From: Candidatus Omnitrophota bacterium
GTDB lineage: Bacteria; Omnitrophota; Gorgyraeia; 2-01-FULL-45-10
DNA: 6,285 bases
Direction: 5' to 3'
Assembly (NCBI GenBank): GCA_026387115.1
Contig: JAPLMI010000036.1
Span: 1 to 6,285, forward strand
A program made the translations under genes and the position numbers. Positions 1-4,596 of the stretch are shown here, in pieces. The notes beneath the pieces are model-generated. The model was not told the origin of the DNA, did not search any database, and worked only from the letters and a program-made list of their open reading frames with translations. Numbering within the stretch: position 1 is the stretch's first letter; each line of letters starts with the position of its first letter.

Positions 1-361
1 AATTGAGCCTCGATACAAACGATACGCCGTTATCTTTCTTCTCGACGGATATCGTCTCGGGGGCGCCGTTCGCCGCTCTCTCAGCCGAATAGCTCTCGAG
101 GCTGTATTTTCGGTCATAGACGATCTTGGACCTGGCTTCCGTGGTGATTTCGTCATAGGGCATCGCGGCCGCCGTTTTATATATAAGACTATCCTCCGTT
201 ACGAATTTATCCACTCTTACCGCGCCGATATCCCGGCCGGACGAATTTATTACATAGTAGTAGGTCTTACGCTTATTTTTATCGAGATAAACGAATGACG
301 ATATGAATATGACGATGCTTGCGGCAAGGAGACAGATGACAGTTATGTAAATTTTTTTCAC
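1..361 (-). CDS. membrane-anchored protein of unknown function, 3' part cut by window edge
   Basis: This reading frame has no stop from a GTG at 361 down to the left edge, giving 120 visible codons; the C-terminus lies outside. The GTG is chosen because GGAGAAG at 367-373 forms a good Shine-Dalgarno and because it overlaps the TGA of the upstream small gene in a GTGA (4 bases). Residues 1-3 are Met-Lys-Lys, followed by a hydrophobic stretch at about 4-25 that fits a signal anchor or uncleaved signal peptide, so the rest is probably periplasmic. After the anchor, residues 37-65 alternate as beta strands would (YYYVINSSGRDIGAVRVDKF), followed by a polar region rich in Glu, Arg and Tyr. I do not recognise the family. 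N-terminal regions like this can precede enzymatic cores such as transglutaminase-like domains, but nothing visible here proves that. It is the last visible gene of the minus-strand operon. Confidence 0.72.
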   Translation of the reverse strand, partial: MKKIYITVICLLAASIVIFISSFVYLDKNKRKTYYYVINSSGRDIGAVRVDKFVTEDSLIYKTAAAMPYDEITTEARSKIVYDRKYSLESYSAERAANGAPETISVEKKDNGVSFVSRLN

Positions 362-516
362 TTAATCTTCTCCAGCGCGCATTCGTATGCCCTTATAAAA
401 TTCTTGTTTTTGAGTTCCAGGTATGCGGCATATCCTATCAAGGTAAGTATCAGCACAAGCGATATGAGACAGCCGGAGACGAGCGCCACTATCAGGCTCT
501 TCTTTTTTATGATCAT
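358..516 (-). CDS. 52-residue single-span membrane protein
   Basis: A small frame starts at ATG 516 and ends at TGA 358-360. It encodes 52 residues: a basic N-terminus (KKK at 4-6), one hydrophobic segment at about 8-31, and a charged tail (34-52) with several Lys, Glu and Arg. The basic N-terminus suggests a cytoplasmic N-terminus and an exported tail. It begins 15 bases after the DUF4416 stop, with GGTGA at about 525-529 as a weak ribosome site; an in-frame GTG at 528 would add four residues. Its stop overlaps the GTG of the downstream membrane-anchored gene, which is typical of translational coupling and supports it as a real gene. I do not recognise a family. It could be a partner subunit of the downstream protein, but that is inferred only from the overlap. 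Confidence 0.66.
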   Translation of the reverse strand: MIIKKKSLIVALVSGCLISLVLILTLIGYAAYLELKNKNFIRAYECALEKIK

Positions 517-531
517 ATTTTTTATCACCAG

Positions 532-1053
532 TTACGAGTTACTCTCTTTATATATCGCGCGGACTGAATTAAAAAATTTTATATAAGCTTCTGTTTTATA
601 ATCCGGGTATGTCCACGGCCATGGATTGTAAATGCCGTCTTTATAGAATAGGGTCACCTCGGCATAGATACCCTCGTTTAAATATATCCTATGGGTGTAG
701 TCCTTTGTGGAGAAGACGACAAGCTTCGAAAGATTCAGGTACCCCGGATCTATATTAACGGCCCTTTTGCCGTTTATCAGAAACCGTTTCTCGATAAGAT
801 TGGTGCGCAATTTTACTTTATAGATATCGGACAGGGTAACCGGCCTCTTGAAGCTGTAAAATATCCTTTTCAGGCGCTCTCCCATCTCCTGGCGGTAATA
901 GTCCGTATGTCCGAAATCCAGTATTCCGCTTTCAAGATCAACAACTCCATATATCCCTTCCAGCTCTTTCTTAACCTTCTGGAATAGGGCCGTATCCCCG
1001 GAGAGAAGTCCGACGGTAAGTTTTACTTTGTCCGGACGTTTAATCGTTCCCAT
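532..1053 (-). CDS. DUF4416 family protein
   Basis: A complete 173-residue protein that I recognise as the DUF4416 family (Pfam PF14385), a group of unknown biochemical role found in scattered anaerobic and candidate-phylum bacteria. Family-like blocks are visible in order: PDKVKLTVGLL (7-17), a TDYY motif (50-53), KLRTN (81-85), NIDPGYL (100-106), STKDYTHRIYL (115-125), IYAEVTL (129-135) and WPWTYPDY (145-152). No signal peptide or membrane span is seen, so it should be cytoplasmic. The start is set by the family-typical beginning, a few residues before a Pro and VKL; the ribosome site upstream is weak (AGG about 11 bases away). It begins 22 bases after the stop of the membrane-anchored PilZ gene and is probably co-transcribed with it. 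Family assignment is from memory of its motifs; no function should be inferred beyond the name. Confidence 0.88.
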   Translation of the reverse strand: MGTIKRPDKVKLTVGLLSGDTALFQKVKKELEGIYGVVDLESGILDFGHTDYYRQEMGERLKRIFYSFKRPVTLSDIYKVKLRTNLIEKRFLINGKRAVNIDPGYLNLSKLVVFSTKDYTHRIYLNEGIYAEVTLFYKDGIYNPWPWTYPDYKTEAYIKFFNSVRAIYKESNS

Positions 1054-1075
1054 TTTTCAGGGCCTGTCGCGCGAG

Positions 1076-1558
1076 TTAAGGCTGTACGGAGATGGAGCGG
1101 ATGTAGTCGCTCAAATGTTTTCCCGAAGGTTCCTTGACGGCCAGGAACCTTATGCCGTAGCAGAACTGCCTTTTGCCGGAGGCCTCGTCATAACTTGCCT
1201 CTTCGCACCAGACGACTTCGCCTTCCACTTCCGCGTCCTGGGATGAGCGAGGGATCGAGACCTTAAAATCCACTATGGCGCCCTTCGGAAGCTTTTCGTC
1301 GAGAACGAGCTTCATGCCGCCTTCGGATATATCTATTGTATGGCCGTTACTGCTAAGATGCGGCTTATTCGCGACCGAGTATACGACATCCAGCGTTTTT
1401 TTGAAACGGCTATGTTTTCTTTTATCCCTTCCGGTCCAGTACTCCTCAATTTTTGCGTGGTGGCGGTTATTCTTTGATGCGGTAAACTCATTTCTGTAAA
1501 GCATATAGAGCATCATCGAAAGAAGCAATAAAAAGAAAAGCCCTACGAGCGTGAACAT
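1076..1558 (-). CDS. membrane-anchored PilZ domain protein (putative c-di-GMP receptor)
   Basis: A 160-residue protein with an N-terminal transmembrane helix (about residues 3-21), a basic linker (22-46) and a PilZ domain (about 47-155). Both cyclic-di-GMP contact motifs are intact: RxxxR is R47-KHS-R51, and [D/N]xSxxG is D76-I-S78-E-G-G81. In PilZ proteins (PF07238) the arginines wrap the ligand and the second motif lies in the beta barrel, so binding is a fair prediction. The anchor would hold the sensor on the inner face of the cytoplasmic membrane. The start at ATG 1558 has GGAATAGG just upstream and lies 8 bases after the stop of the preceding PilZ gene, indicating one operon. It has no catalytic or pilus-specific module, so the output partner cannot be read from sequence. 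Confidence 0.9.
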   Translation of the reverse strand: MFTLVGLFFLLLLSMMLYMLYRNEFTASKNNRHHAKIEEYWTGRDKRKHSRFKKTLDVVYSVANKPHLSSNGHTIDISEGGMKLVLDEKLPKGAIVDFKVSIPRSSQDAEVEGEVVWCEEASYDEASGKRQFCYGIRFLAVKEPSGKHLSDYIRSISVQP

Positions 1559-1566
1559 AAGTGCGC

Positions 1567-1932
1567 CTATTCCTTTTTTGTTCTTGAGATATAATCCTGG
1601 ATCATATCCCTGTTTTTTGGGGAGAGGCTGTCAAAAAATATCGCGATATCGTAGTGTTTTATCGCGCCGTCGATTACGACAGGGTGTTCTCTCACTACCA
1701 CGCCGTCGACCTCGAGGTTTTTTACGGACCGGCTTTCGCCGGATGGCTCCGGTAGCTCTAGCGCCACCCGCACTCTGGACATGAGAGGTATCTCTCTATC
1801 TACCTTACAATATATCCCGGATGCGCTTATATTCAGGGTATGAGTTGTGGTGTCGAAATCACCCGCATTAAGCTTGAGAGACAATCCCTCATCCCTTATG
1901 CGGGGAAAAGACCTTCTTTCGTTAGCGGCCAT
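1567..1932 (-). CDS. single-domain PilZ protein (putative c-di-GMP receptor)
   Basis: A 121-residue soluble protein made almost wholly of one PilZ domain. The RxxxR motif is R7-SFP-R11, only a few residues from the start as is common in this class, and the second motif is N34-I-S36-A-S-G39, so the canonical cyclic-di-GMP contacts are all present. A charged helix ends the protein (about 104-121), matching the C-terminal helix often seen after the PilZ barrel. No signal peptide or membrane span is visible. The ATG at 1932 has AGGAG about 11 bases upstream, and the gene begins 20 bases after the HIT gene stop. It is followed 8 bases later by a membrane-anchored PilZ gene; the two are quite different in sequence outside the motifs, so this is not a recent tandem duplication. 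Confidence 0.9.
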   Translation of the reverse strand: MAANERRSFPRIRDEGLSLKLNAGDFDTTTHTLNISASGIYCKVDREIPLMSRVRVALELPEPSGESRSVKNLEVDGVVVREHPVVIDGAIKHYDIAIFFDSLSPKNRDMIQDYISRTKKE

Positions 1933-1952
1933 TTTGTGTCAGGCTCCTATCG

Positions 1953-2303
1953 TTACCCCGGCGGCCATGAAAACTTCCTTCCGCCGAGAAGATGCAGGTG
2001 CAGGTGAGTAACTTCCTGGCCGGCATCTTTGTTGCAGTTAATTATTATTCTATATCCGGATTCCCTGATCTTCCTGGATTCGGCAATCTTATTTGCTGTC
2101 GATACCAGATGGCCCACCAGCTCAAAATCATCCTCGCGGATATCCGACACCCTTTCTATATGCAGCTTCGGTATGACCAGGAGATGGACCGGCGCCTTGG
2201 GATTTATGTCTTCGAATGCCAATGCCGTGTCGTCCTCATAGACGATCTTCGAAGGGATCTCTTTCTTCGCTATCCTGCAGAATAAGCAAGATTCTTTATT
2301 CAT
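1953..2303 (-). CDS. HIT family (histidine triad) nucleotide hydrolase
   Basis: A 116-residue histidine-triad protein, close to the usual HinT length. The C-terminal signature H100-L-H102-L-H104 is preceded by G95-Q96-E97-V98 as in the family, where the central His is the nucleophile that attacks the alpha phosphate of purine nucleoside phosphoramidates or dinucleotides. An N-terminal C6-L-F-C9 pair and H48 resemble the zinc-binding sites of many bacterial HIT proteins. The start is taken as the ATG at 2303, where the product begins with the family-typical MNKESCLFC. An in-frame ATG at 2330 would add nine residues but lacks a ribosome site, whereas AAAGGTGG at 2317-2324 serves 2303, though 13 bases away, which is rather long. 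It lies 33 bases after the DUF523 gene. The physiological substrate cannot be told from sequence. Confidence 0.93.
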   Translation of the reverse strand: MNKESCLFCRIAKKEIPSKIVYEDDTALAFEDINPKAPVHLLVIPKLHIERVSDIREDDFELVGHLVSTANKIAESRKIRESGYRIIINCNKDAGQEVTHLHLHLLGGRKFSWPPG

Positions 2304-2336
2304 AACACTTATTTTACCACCTTTTTGCATAAAATT

Positions 2337-2792
2337 TCAAGCACTATAGACCTTTACGCCTTTTTGACAAAGCAGGCTTGCCGTTACGCCGGATCCGTTT
2401 TTAAGCTTTTTTGTAAAAGACCCGTCGTAGATCCTGCCGACGCCGCAGGCCGGGCTTTTCGATTTTAAAATGGCCTTCCTTACGCTGTAAATTCTGGCGA
2501 TCGCAAGGACCGCCTTGGCGCCTTTAATATAAATTTCGGTAACGTCCTTACCTGAAATTGTTATAACACGAGCCCGCCTCTTTAGAACGTCCATGCCGTC
2601 ACCGCCAACGATCTCGGAATTTTCGCGAGGTATTCCCAACCCGCCCATGACCTCAGGGCACACAGGTATGGCGATACCGTCATCGGCCATTTTTTTAATA
2701 GAGGGTTTAAGCTTGTTCTTGCCCCTGTAAGTACAGTCTATGCCGGCAAGGCACGCGCTTATCAGGATGGGTCTATCTATCCGAGAAGTCAT
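2337..2792 (-). CDS. DUF523 / TudS-like iron-sulfur protein
   Basis: A 151-residue protein of the DUF523 family (PF04463), matching the normal size. Recognisable blocks are SACLAGIDCTYRG (12-24), VCPEVMGGLGIPRE (44-57), KSPACG (112-117) and IYDGSF (121-126). Cysteines C14, C45 and C116 sit where the three conserved family cysteines are expected, with C20 extra near the first. Members named TudS are described as [4Fe-4S]-dependent enzymes that remove sulfur from thiouracil or thiouridine monophosphate, so a role in thionucleotide recycling is plausible here, but the family is broad. The start at ATG 2792 leaves eight residues before the first beta strand, which fits the family; the ribosome site is poor. 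It is flanked by the zinc-site protein upstream (43-base gap) and the HIT hydrolase downstream. Confidence 0.88.
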   Translation of the reverse strand: MTSRIDRPILISACLAGIDCTYRGKNKLKPSIKKMADDGIAIPVCPEVMGGLGIPRENSEIVGGDGMDVLKRRARVITISGKDVTEIYIKGAKAVLAIARIYSVRKAILKSKSPACGVGRIYDGSFTKKLKNGSGVTASLLCQKGVKVYSA

Positions 2793-2835
2793 ATATAAGG
2801 AAGGTTCCAGGATACGGTTTGAATGCTTGAGGATC

Positions 2836-3201
2836 TTATGCCTGAGGCTTGGGCGTATCGGCCGGCGTTTTTTCAGCTTCTGCCTTTTCGGCTGCGGTCT
2901 TTTCGGCGGCTGCTTTTTCGGCCGCCGCCTTTTCCTCTTTTTTCTTCTTCTCAGTCGTCTGCCAGCACCTCTTCGTGCAGTAAGTCTTACCGTTCCTGTA
3001 GTACCAGCGCTTCTTTCTTATGGACTTGTTACAGCCCGCGCAGTTTGCCGGCTTCTCCTTCTTCGCCCGAGCCTTCTTTTCGGCCGGCTTGGCTTCGGCC
3101 TTAGGCGCTTCTGTAGCCTCTTGCGGTTTTAGGTTTTCGGTTTCCCCACTTCGCCCTTCGGGCTTCGGGGGACTAGTCGGTTCTTTTTTTTCTTCGCTCA
3201 T
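2836..3201 (-). CDS. Lys/Ala/Glu-rich protein with four-cysteine zinc-finger-like centre
   Basis: A 121-residue protein in three parts. Residues 1-50 are charged and rich in Pro, Glu, Lys and Ala, so likely disordered. Residues 51-82 form a compact module with C54-x2-C57, then 17 residues, then C75-x3-C79, plus aromatic W66, Y67, Y68 and Y74, which looks like a small zinc-binding (treble-clef-like) fold. Residues 84-121 are Lys/Ala/Glu-rich with four tandem copies of an AAAEK-like pentapeptide (92-111), likely helical, ending in a Pro-rich tail. There is no signal peptide. The ATG at 3201 follows the upstream PilZ stop after one base (TAA-T-ATG), suggesting translational coupling; no good Shine-Dalgarno is visible. 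I do not recognise a family. Basic tails around a zinc module could bind nucleic acid, but that is inference only. Confidence 0.82.
   Translation of the reverse strand: MSEEKKEPTSPPKPEGRSGETENLKPQEATEAPKAEAKPAEKKARAKKEKPANCAGCNKSIRKKRWYYRNGKTYCTKRCWQTTEKKKKEEKAAAEKAAAEKTAAEKAEAEKTPADTPKPQA
2869..2928 (-). repeat. four tandem 15-bp units coding AAAEK-like pentapeptides
   Basis: Inside the zinc-site protein gene, residues 92-111 read AAAEK, AAAEK, TAAEK, AEAEK. The four 15-base units differ at several wobble and some first-codon positions, so the repeat has been kept at protein level more than at DNA level. The peptide would form a charged alpha helix or coiled-coil-like rod. Units could be gained or lost between strains. 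Confidence 0.8.
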
Positions 3202-3202
3202 A

Positions 3203-3553
3203 TTATTTTTTATCCAGTAATTTTAACCATTGTAGATAGATGTATTCGAGGAGCCTTCCCCTGTCCGGGCCGTCGATACTCTTGAATTTGACGCCGGTTT
3301 CATACAGATTGCGATTCTTGTCGCCTTTCTGCCATGCGACTTCGCATGACGCGAATATCGGGACGTTATCTCCCGGCACGTCCATCGAAAGTTTTATCTC
3401 GGTCCCCTCCCTGAGCTTCTTGTCTACGATAAGGAGAGCGCCCTCCTTGGAGATGTTCCTGACTTTATATGAGGCCTTGCAATTCTGGCTTACCATATCA
3501 CAGATCGCGTTCAACGCGGTTTCGAACCGTAAAAATTTTCTTCTCTCTGTCAC
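3203..3553 (-). CDS. single-domain PilZ protein (putative c-di-GMP receptor), start ambiguous
   Basis: With a GTG start at 3553 this is a 116-residue PilZ protein. RxxxR is R5-KFL-R9 and the second motif is N33-I-S35-K-E-G38, both canonical for cyclic-di-GMP binding; the barrel continues to about residue 100 and a helix ends it. The frame is open upstream to a TTG at 3712, which would give 169 residues. I prefer GTG 3553 for three reasons: GAGG lies 5 bases before it, the RxxxR motif then falls next to the N-terminus as in the two other soluble PilZ proteins here, and the longer form would translate through a perfect 19-bp inverted repeat and overlap the previous gene by 26 bases. The TTG does have GGAG 7 bases upstream, so the longer form is not excluded; its extra 53 residues are polar and featureless. 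The stop is one base from the next start. Confidence 0.82.
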   Translation of the reverse strand: MTERRKFLRFETALNAICDMVSQNCKASYKVRNISKEGALLIVDKKLREGTEIKLSMDVPGDNVPIFASCEVAWQKGDKNRNLYETGVKFKSIDGPDRGRLLEYIYLQWLKLLDKK

Positions 3554-3574
3554 GCTACCCTCTTTTTGTTGGTA

Positions 3575-3603
3575 TTTATCCGCCGAAGCACCTTCTCTGT
3601 CAC
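3575..3603 (-). promoter_or_regulatory. candidate weak promoter for the 3553-to-1 operon
   Basis: Reading the minus strand, GTGACA (3603-3598) is followed after 17 bases by GATAAA (3580-3575). These are imperfect -35 and -10 hexamers at ideal spacing. Transcription would start near 3568, about 15 bases before the GTG at 3553 and upstream of its GAGG ribosome site. It lies after the terminator-like hairpin, where a new promoter would be needed. The hexamer match alone is weak evidence. Confidence 0.3.
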
Positions 3604-3620
3604 TAGTTGATTGCGAAGGC

Positions 3621-3668
3621 GGATAAAAATAAGGGGATAAAATCTCTTCTATCCCCTTATTTTTATCC
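3621..3668 (-). terminator. perfect 19-bp inverted repeat, probable intrinsic terminator
   Basis: Bases 3621-3639 and 3650-3668 are exact reverse complements, giving a 19-bp stem with a 10-base loop, starting 18 bases past the stop of the TIGR04073-like gene. Read on the minus strand, the inner stem GGGGATA/TATCCCC is followed by TTATTTTTAT, a U-rich tail, and preceded by the matching A-rich tract, the form of a bidirectional intrinsic terminator. The A/T tracts also pair, extending the stem. The alternative is a palindromic element or an mRNA-stabilising hairpin. Confidence 0.6.
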
Positions 3669-3686
3669 ACAAGATCAGGATTGGGC

Positions 3687-4025
3687 TTATTTCGCAGCCT
3701 TATTGAAAACAAATTCTGGCTCCAGAACCGGTGCGTAGCCTTCCGGAATCGGGAACGGGAATGTAACCGTTTCGTACACTCCTGCGCCTGTGCGCACTAT
3801 CGTCATCCCAACGCCTTTCGCCAAACCGATCGTTAAACCAGAGAGAGGATTATCTTCCACGCTGGTGTCGTATATATTCTTTGGAAGCTCAATCCATCCC
3901 GTTATAATATTCGCTAGGCCTCTGTAGATCTTCTTGCCCATATCTTGAGCATAGCATGCATTGGCTATATTAAGAACCATCAATATAGCAACACATATAA
4001 TAATACCCATTAACAAGTTTTTCAT
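3687..4025 (-). CDS. exosortase system-associated protein, TIGR04073-like, exported
   Basis: A 112-residue small exported protein. It has a signal peptide (basic start, hydrophobic core at about 4-21, likely cut after A23-C24-Y25-A26), leaving a mature chain of about 86 residues. The body carries R35-G-L-A-N-I-I-T-G-W44-I-E-L-P48, then a Gly-rich segment (63-73), and P90-F-P-I-P94. This pattern matches my memory of TIGR04073, a family of unknown function found in bacteria that encode exosortase/PEP-CTERM sorting. C24 could be argued to be a lipoprotein cysteine, but the preceding residues fit a lipobox poorly. The ATG at 4025 has a strong Shine-Dalgarno, GGGGAGGTG (4036-4044), and a near-consensus promoter upstream; a hairpin lies just past the stop. 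Together these suggest a strongly expressed, largely monocistronic gene. No exosortase gene is in the window. Confidence 0.82.
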   Translation of the reverse strand: MKNLLMGIIICVAILMVLNIANACYAQDMGKKIYRGLANIITGWIELPKNIYDTSVEDNPLSGLTIGLAKGVGMTIVRTGAGVYETVTFPFPIPEGYAPVLEPEFVFNKAAK

Positions 4026-4063
4026 TTTCTAATTTCACCTCCCCTCAATTCTTAATTTACCCA

Positions 4064-4092
4064 AGTATAACACAATTTTTACAATTTGTCAA
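4064..4092 (-). promoter_or_regulatory. strong sigma70-type promoter of the TIGR04073-like gene
   Basis: On the minus strand a perfect -35 TTGACA (4092-4087) is followed after exactly 17 bases by the -10 TATACT (4069-4064), one mismatch from consensus. Transcription should begin near 4057, giving an untranslated leader of about 31 bases that contains the GGGGAGGTG ribosome site. The -35 overlaps the 3' arm of a short hairpin (AAGCC/GGCTT) at 4091-4106, just past the upstream PilZ stop. Confidence 0.82.
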
Positions 4093-4112
4093 GCCATACC
4101 CGGCTTTTCTTC

Positions 4113-4481
4113 TTATTTACGCCTCTGCCTTTTAAGGATCTCTTCGACCCGTTCGGATATCTTTTCCCTGTCTTCCGGCCTTATATCTATGAATTCGATG
4201 CCCGTATCGTATAAATAACTCCCCTTCCTGGAAGAAGACTTTTTCACCACCCATACCACCGTGCCGCCTGACTTTATCGGAGGACGGTTCTCGTCCAGGT
4301 ACAGCTCAACATCGACGCCCTGAAAGAGGCCCAGGTCTTCTTTTATGATGACGCATATGCCGCCTGCGCCGATGTTCTCCGTCTCGGTCGATATCGTCTT
4401 CGCCGTAAGGCGTTTCTTTATGCTTATTAAGCATTTATAGCTGGCCCTGGGGAATTTTCTTCTGTTTATTCCGTCCCACAT
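4113..4481 (-). CDS. single-domain PilZ protein (putative c-di-GMP receptor)
   Basis: A 122-residue soluble PilZ protein and the first gene on the minus strand from the divergent promoter region. RxxxR is R8-KFP-R12. The second motif is N36-I-G38-A-G-G41, in which the usual Ser of [D/N]xSxxG is Gly, a change that may alter ligand affinity but keeps the outer Asn and Gly. The barrel runs to about residue 100 and is followed by a basic C-terminal helix ending in Arg/Lys. There is no signal peptide or membrane span. The ATG at 4481 has an excellent ribosome site, AAAGGAGAG (4488-4496), and a promoter upstream. It is separated from the next minus-strand gene by a second strong promoter, so it may be its own unit. 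Its divergent pairing with the GspA-like ATPase hints at shared control with secretion or pilus genes. Confidence 0.9.
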   Translation of the reverse strand: MWDGINRRKFPRASYKCLISIKKRLTAKTISTETENIGAGGICVIIKEDLGLFQGVDVELYLDENRPPIKSGGTVVWVVKKSSSRKGSYLYDTGIEFIDIRPEDREKISERVEEILKRQRRK

Positions 4482-4510
4482 ACGCTACTCTCCTTTAAAG
4501 ATATGCGTTA

Positions 4511-4539
4511 ATTATACATAAGGATTTCAAAAAAAGCAA
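4511..4539 (-). promoter_or_regulatory. sigma70-type promoter of the leading PilZ gene
   Basis: On the minus strand TTGCTT (4539-4534) lies 17 bases before a perfect -10 TATAAT (4516-4511). The predicted start near 4504 gives a leader of about 23 bases carrying AAAGGAGAG. The A/T-rich block at 4541-4560 lies just upstream and could act as an UP element for this promoter and the divergent one. Confidence 0.7.
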
Positions 4540-4558
4540 GTTTTAATTGAAATTTTAT

Positions 4559-4587
4559 TTGCAACTCGAGGGCGGTGCGTGTATACT
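4559..4587 (+). promoter_or_regulatory. sigma70-type promoter of the GspA-like gene, leaderless arrangement
   Basis: TTGCAA (4559-4564) is followed after 17 bases by TATACT (4582-4587). The predicted start, near 4594, is only about three bases before the ATG at 4597, and no Shine-Dalgarno precedes that ATG, so the message would be leaderless or nearly so. It lies back to back with the PilZ promoter, the two -35 elements being 19 bases apart. Confidence 0.6.
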
Positions 4588-4596
4588 ATAATCGGT

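Noticed and set aside
1076..1932. Tandem duplication of the two adjacent PilZ genes
   Set aside because: Outside the two ligand motifs the proteins share little, and only one has a membrane anchor, so a recent duplication is not supported.
2740..3132. Plus-strand open frames opposite the DUF523 and zinc-site genes
   Set aside because: They are Arg/Leu/Phe/Cys-rich shadows of the Lys/Ala/Glu-rich minus-strand gene, with no ribosome site or family match.
3663..3671. Perfect DnaA box TTATCCACA
   Set aside because: It is isolated, partly inside the terminator-like hairpin, and there is no cluster of boxes, no dnaA or dnaN gene and no AT-rich unwinding region. A chance match is likely.
4091..4106. 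Short hairpin AAGCC/GGCTT after the leading PilZ gene as a terminator
   Set aside because: The stem is only 5 bp and is not followed by a T-run in the minus direction; it overlaps the -35 of the next promoter instead.
4579..4596. GTG at 4579 as the start of the GspA-like gene
   Set aside because: The extra six residues are not family-like, there is no ribosome site, and the -10 element would lie inside the coding sequence.
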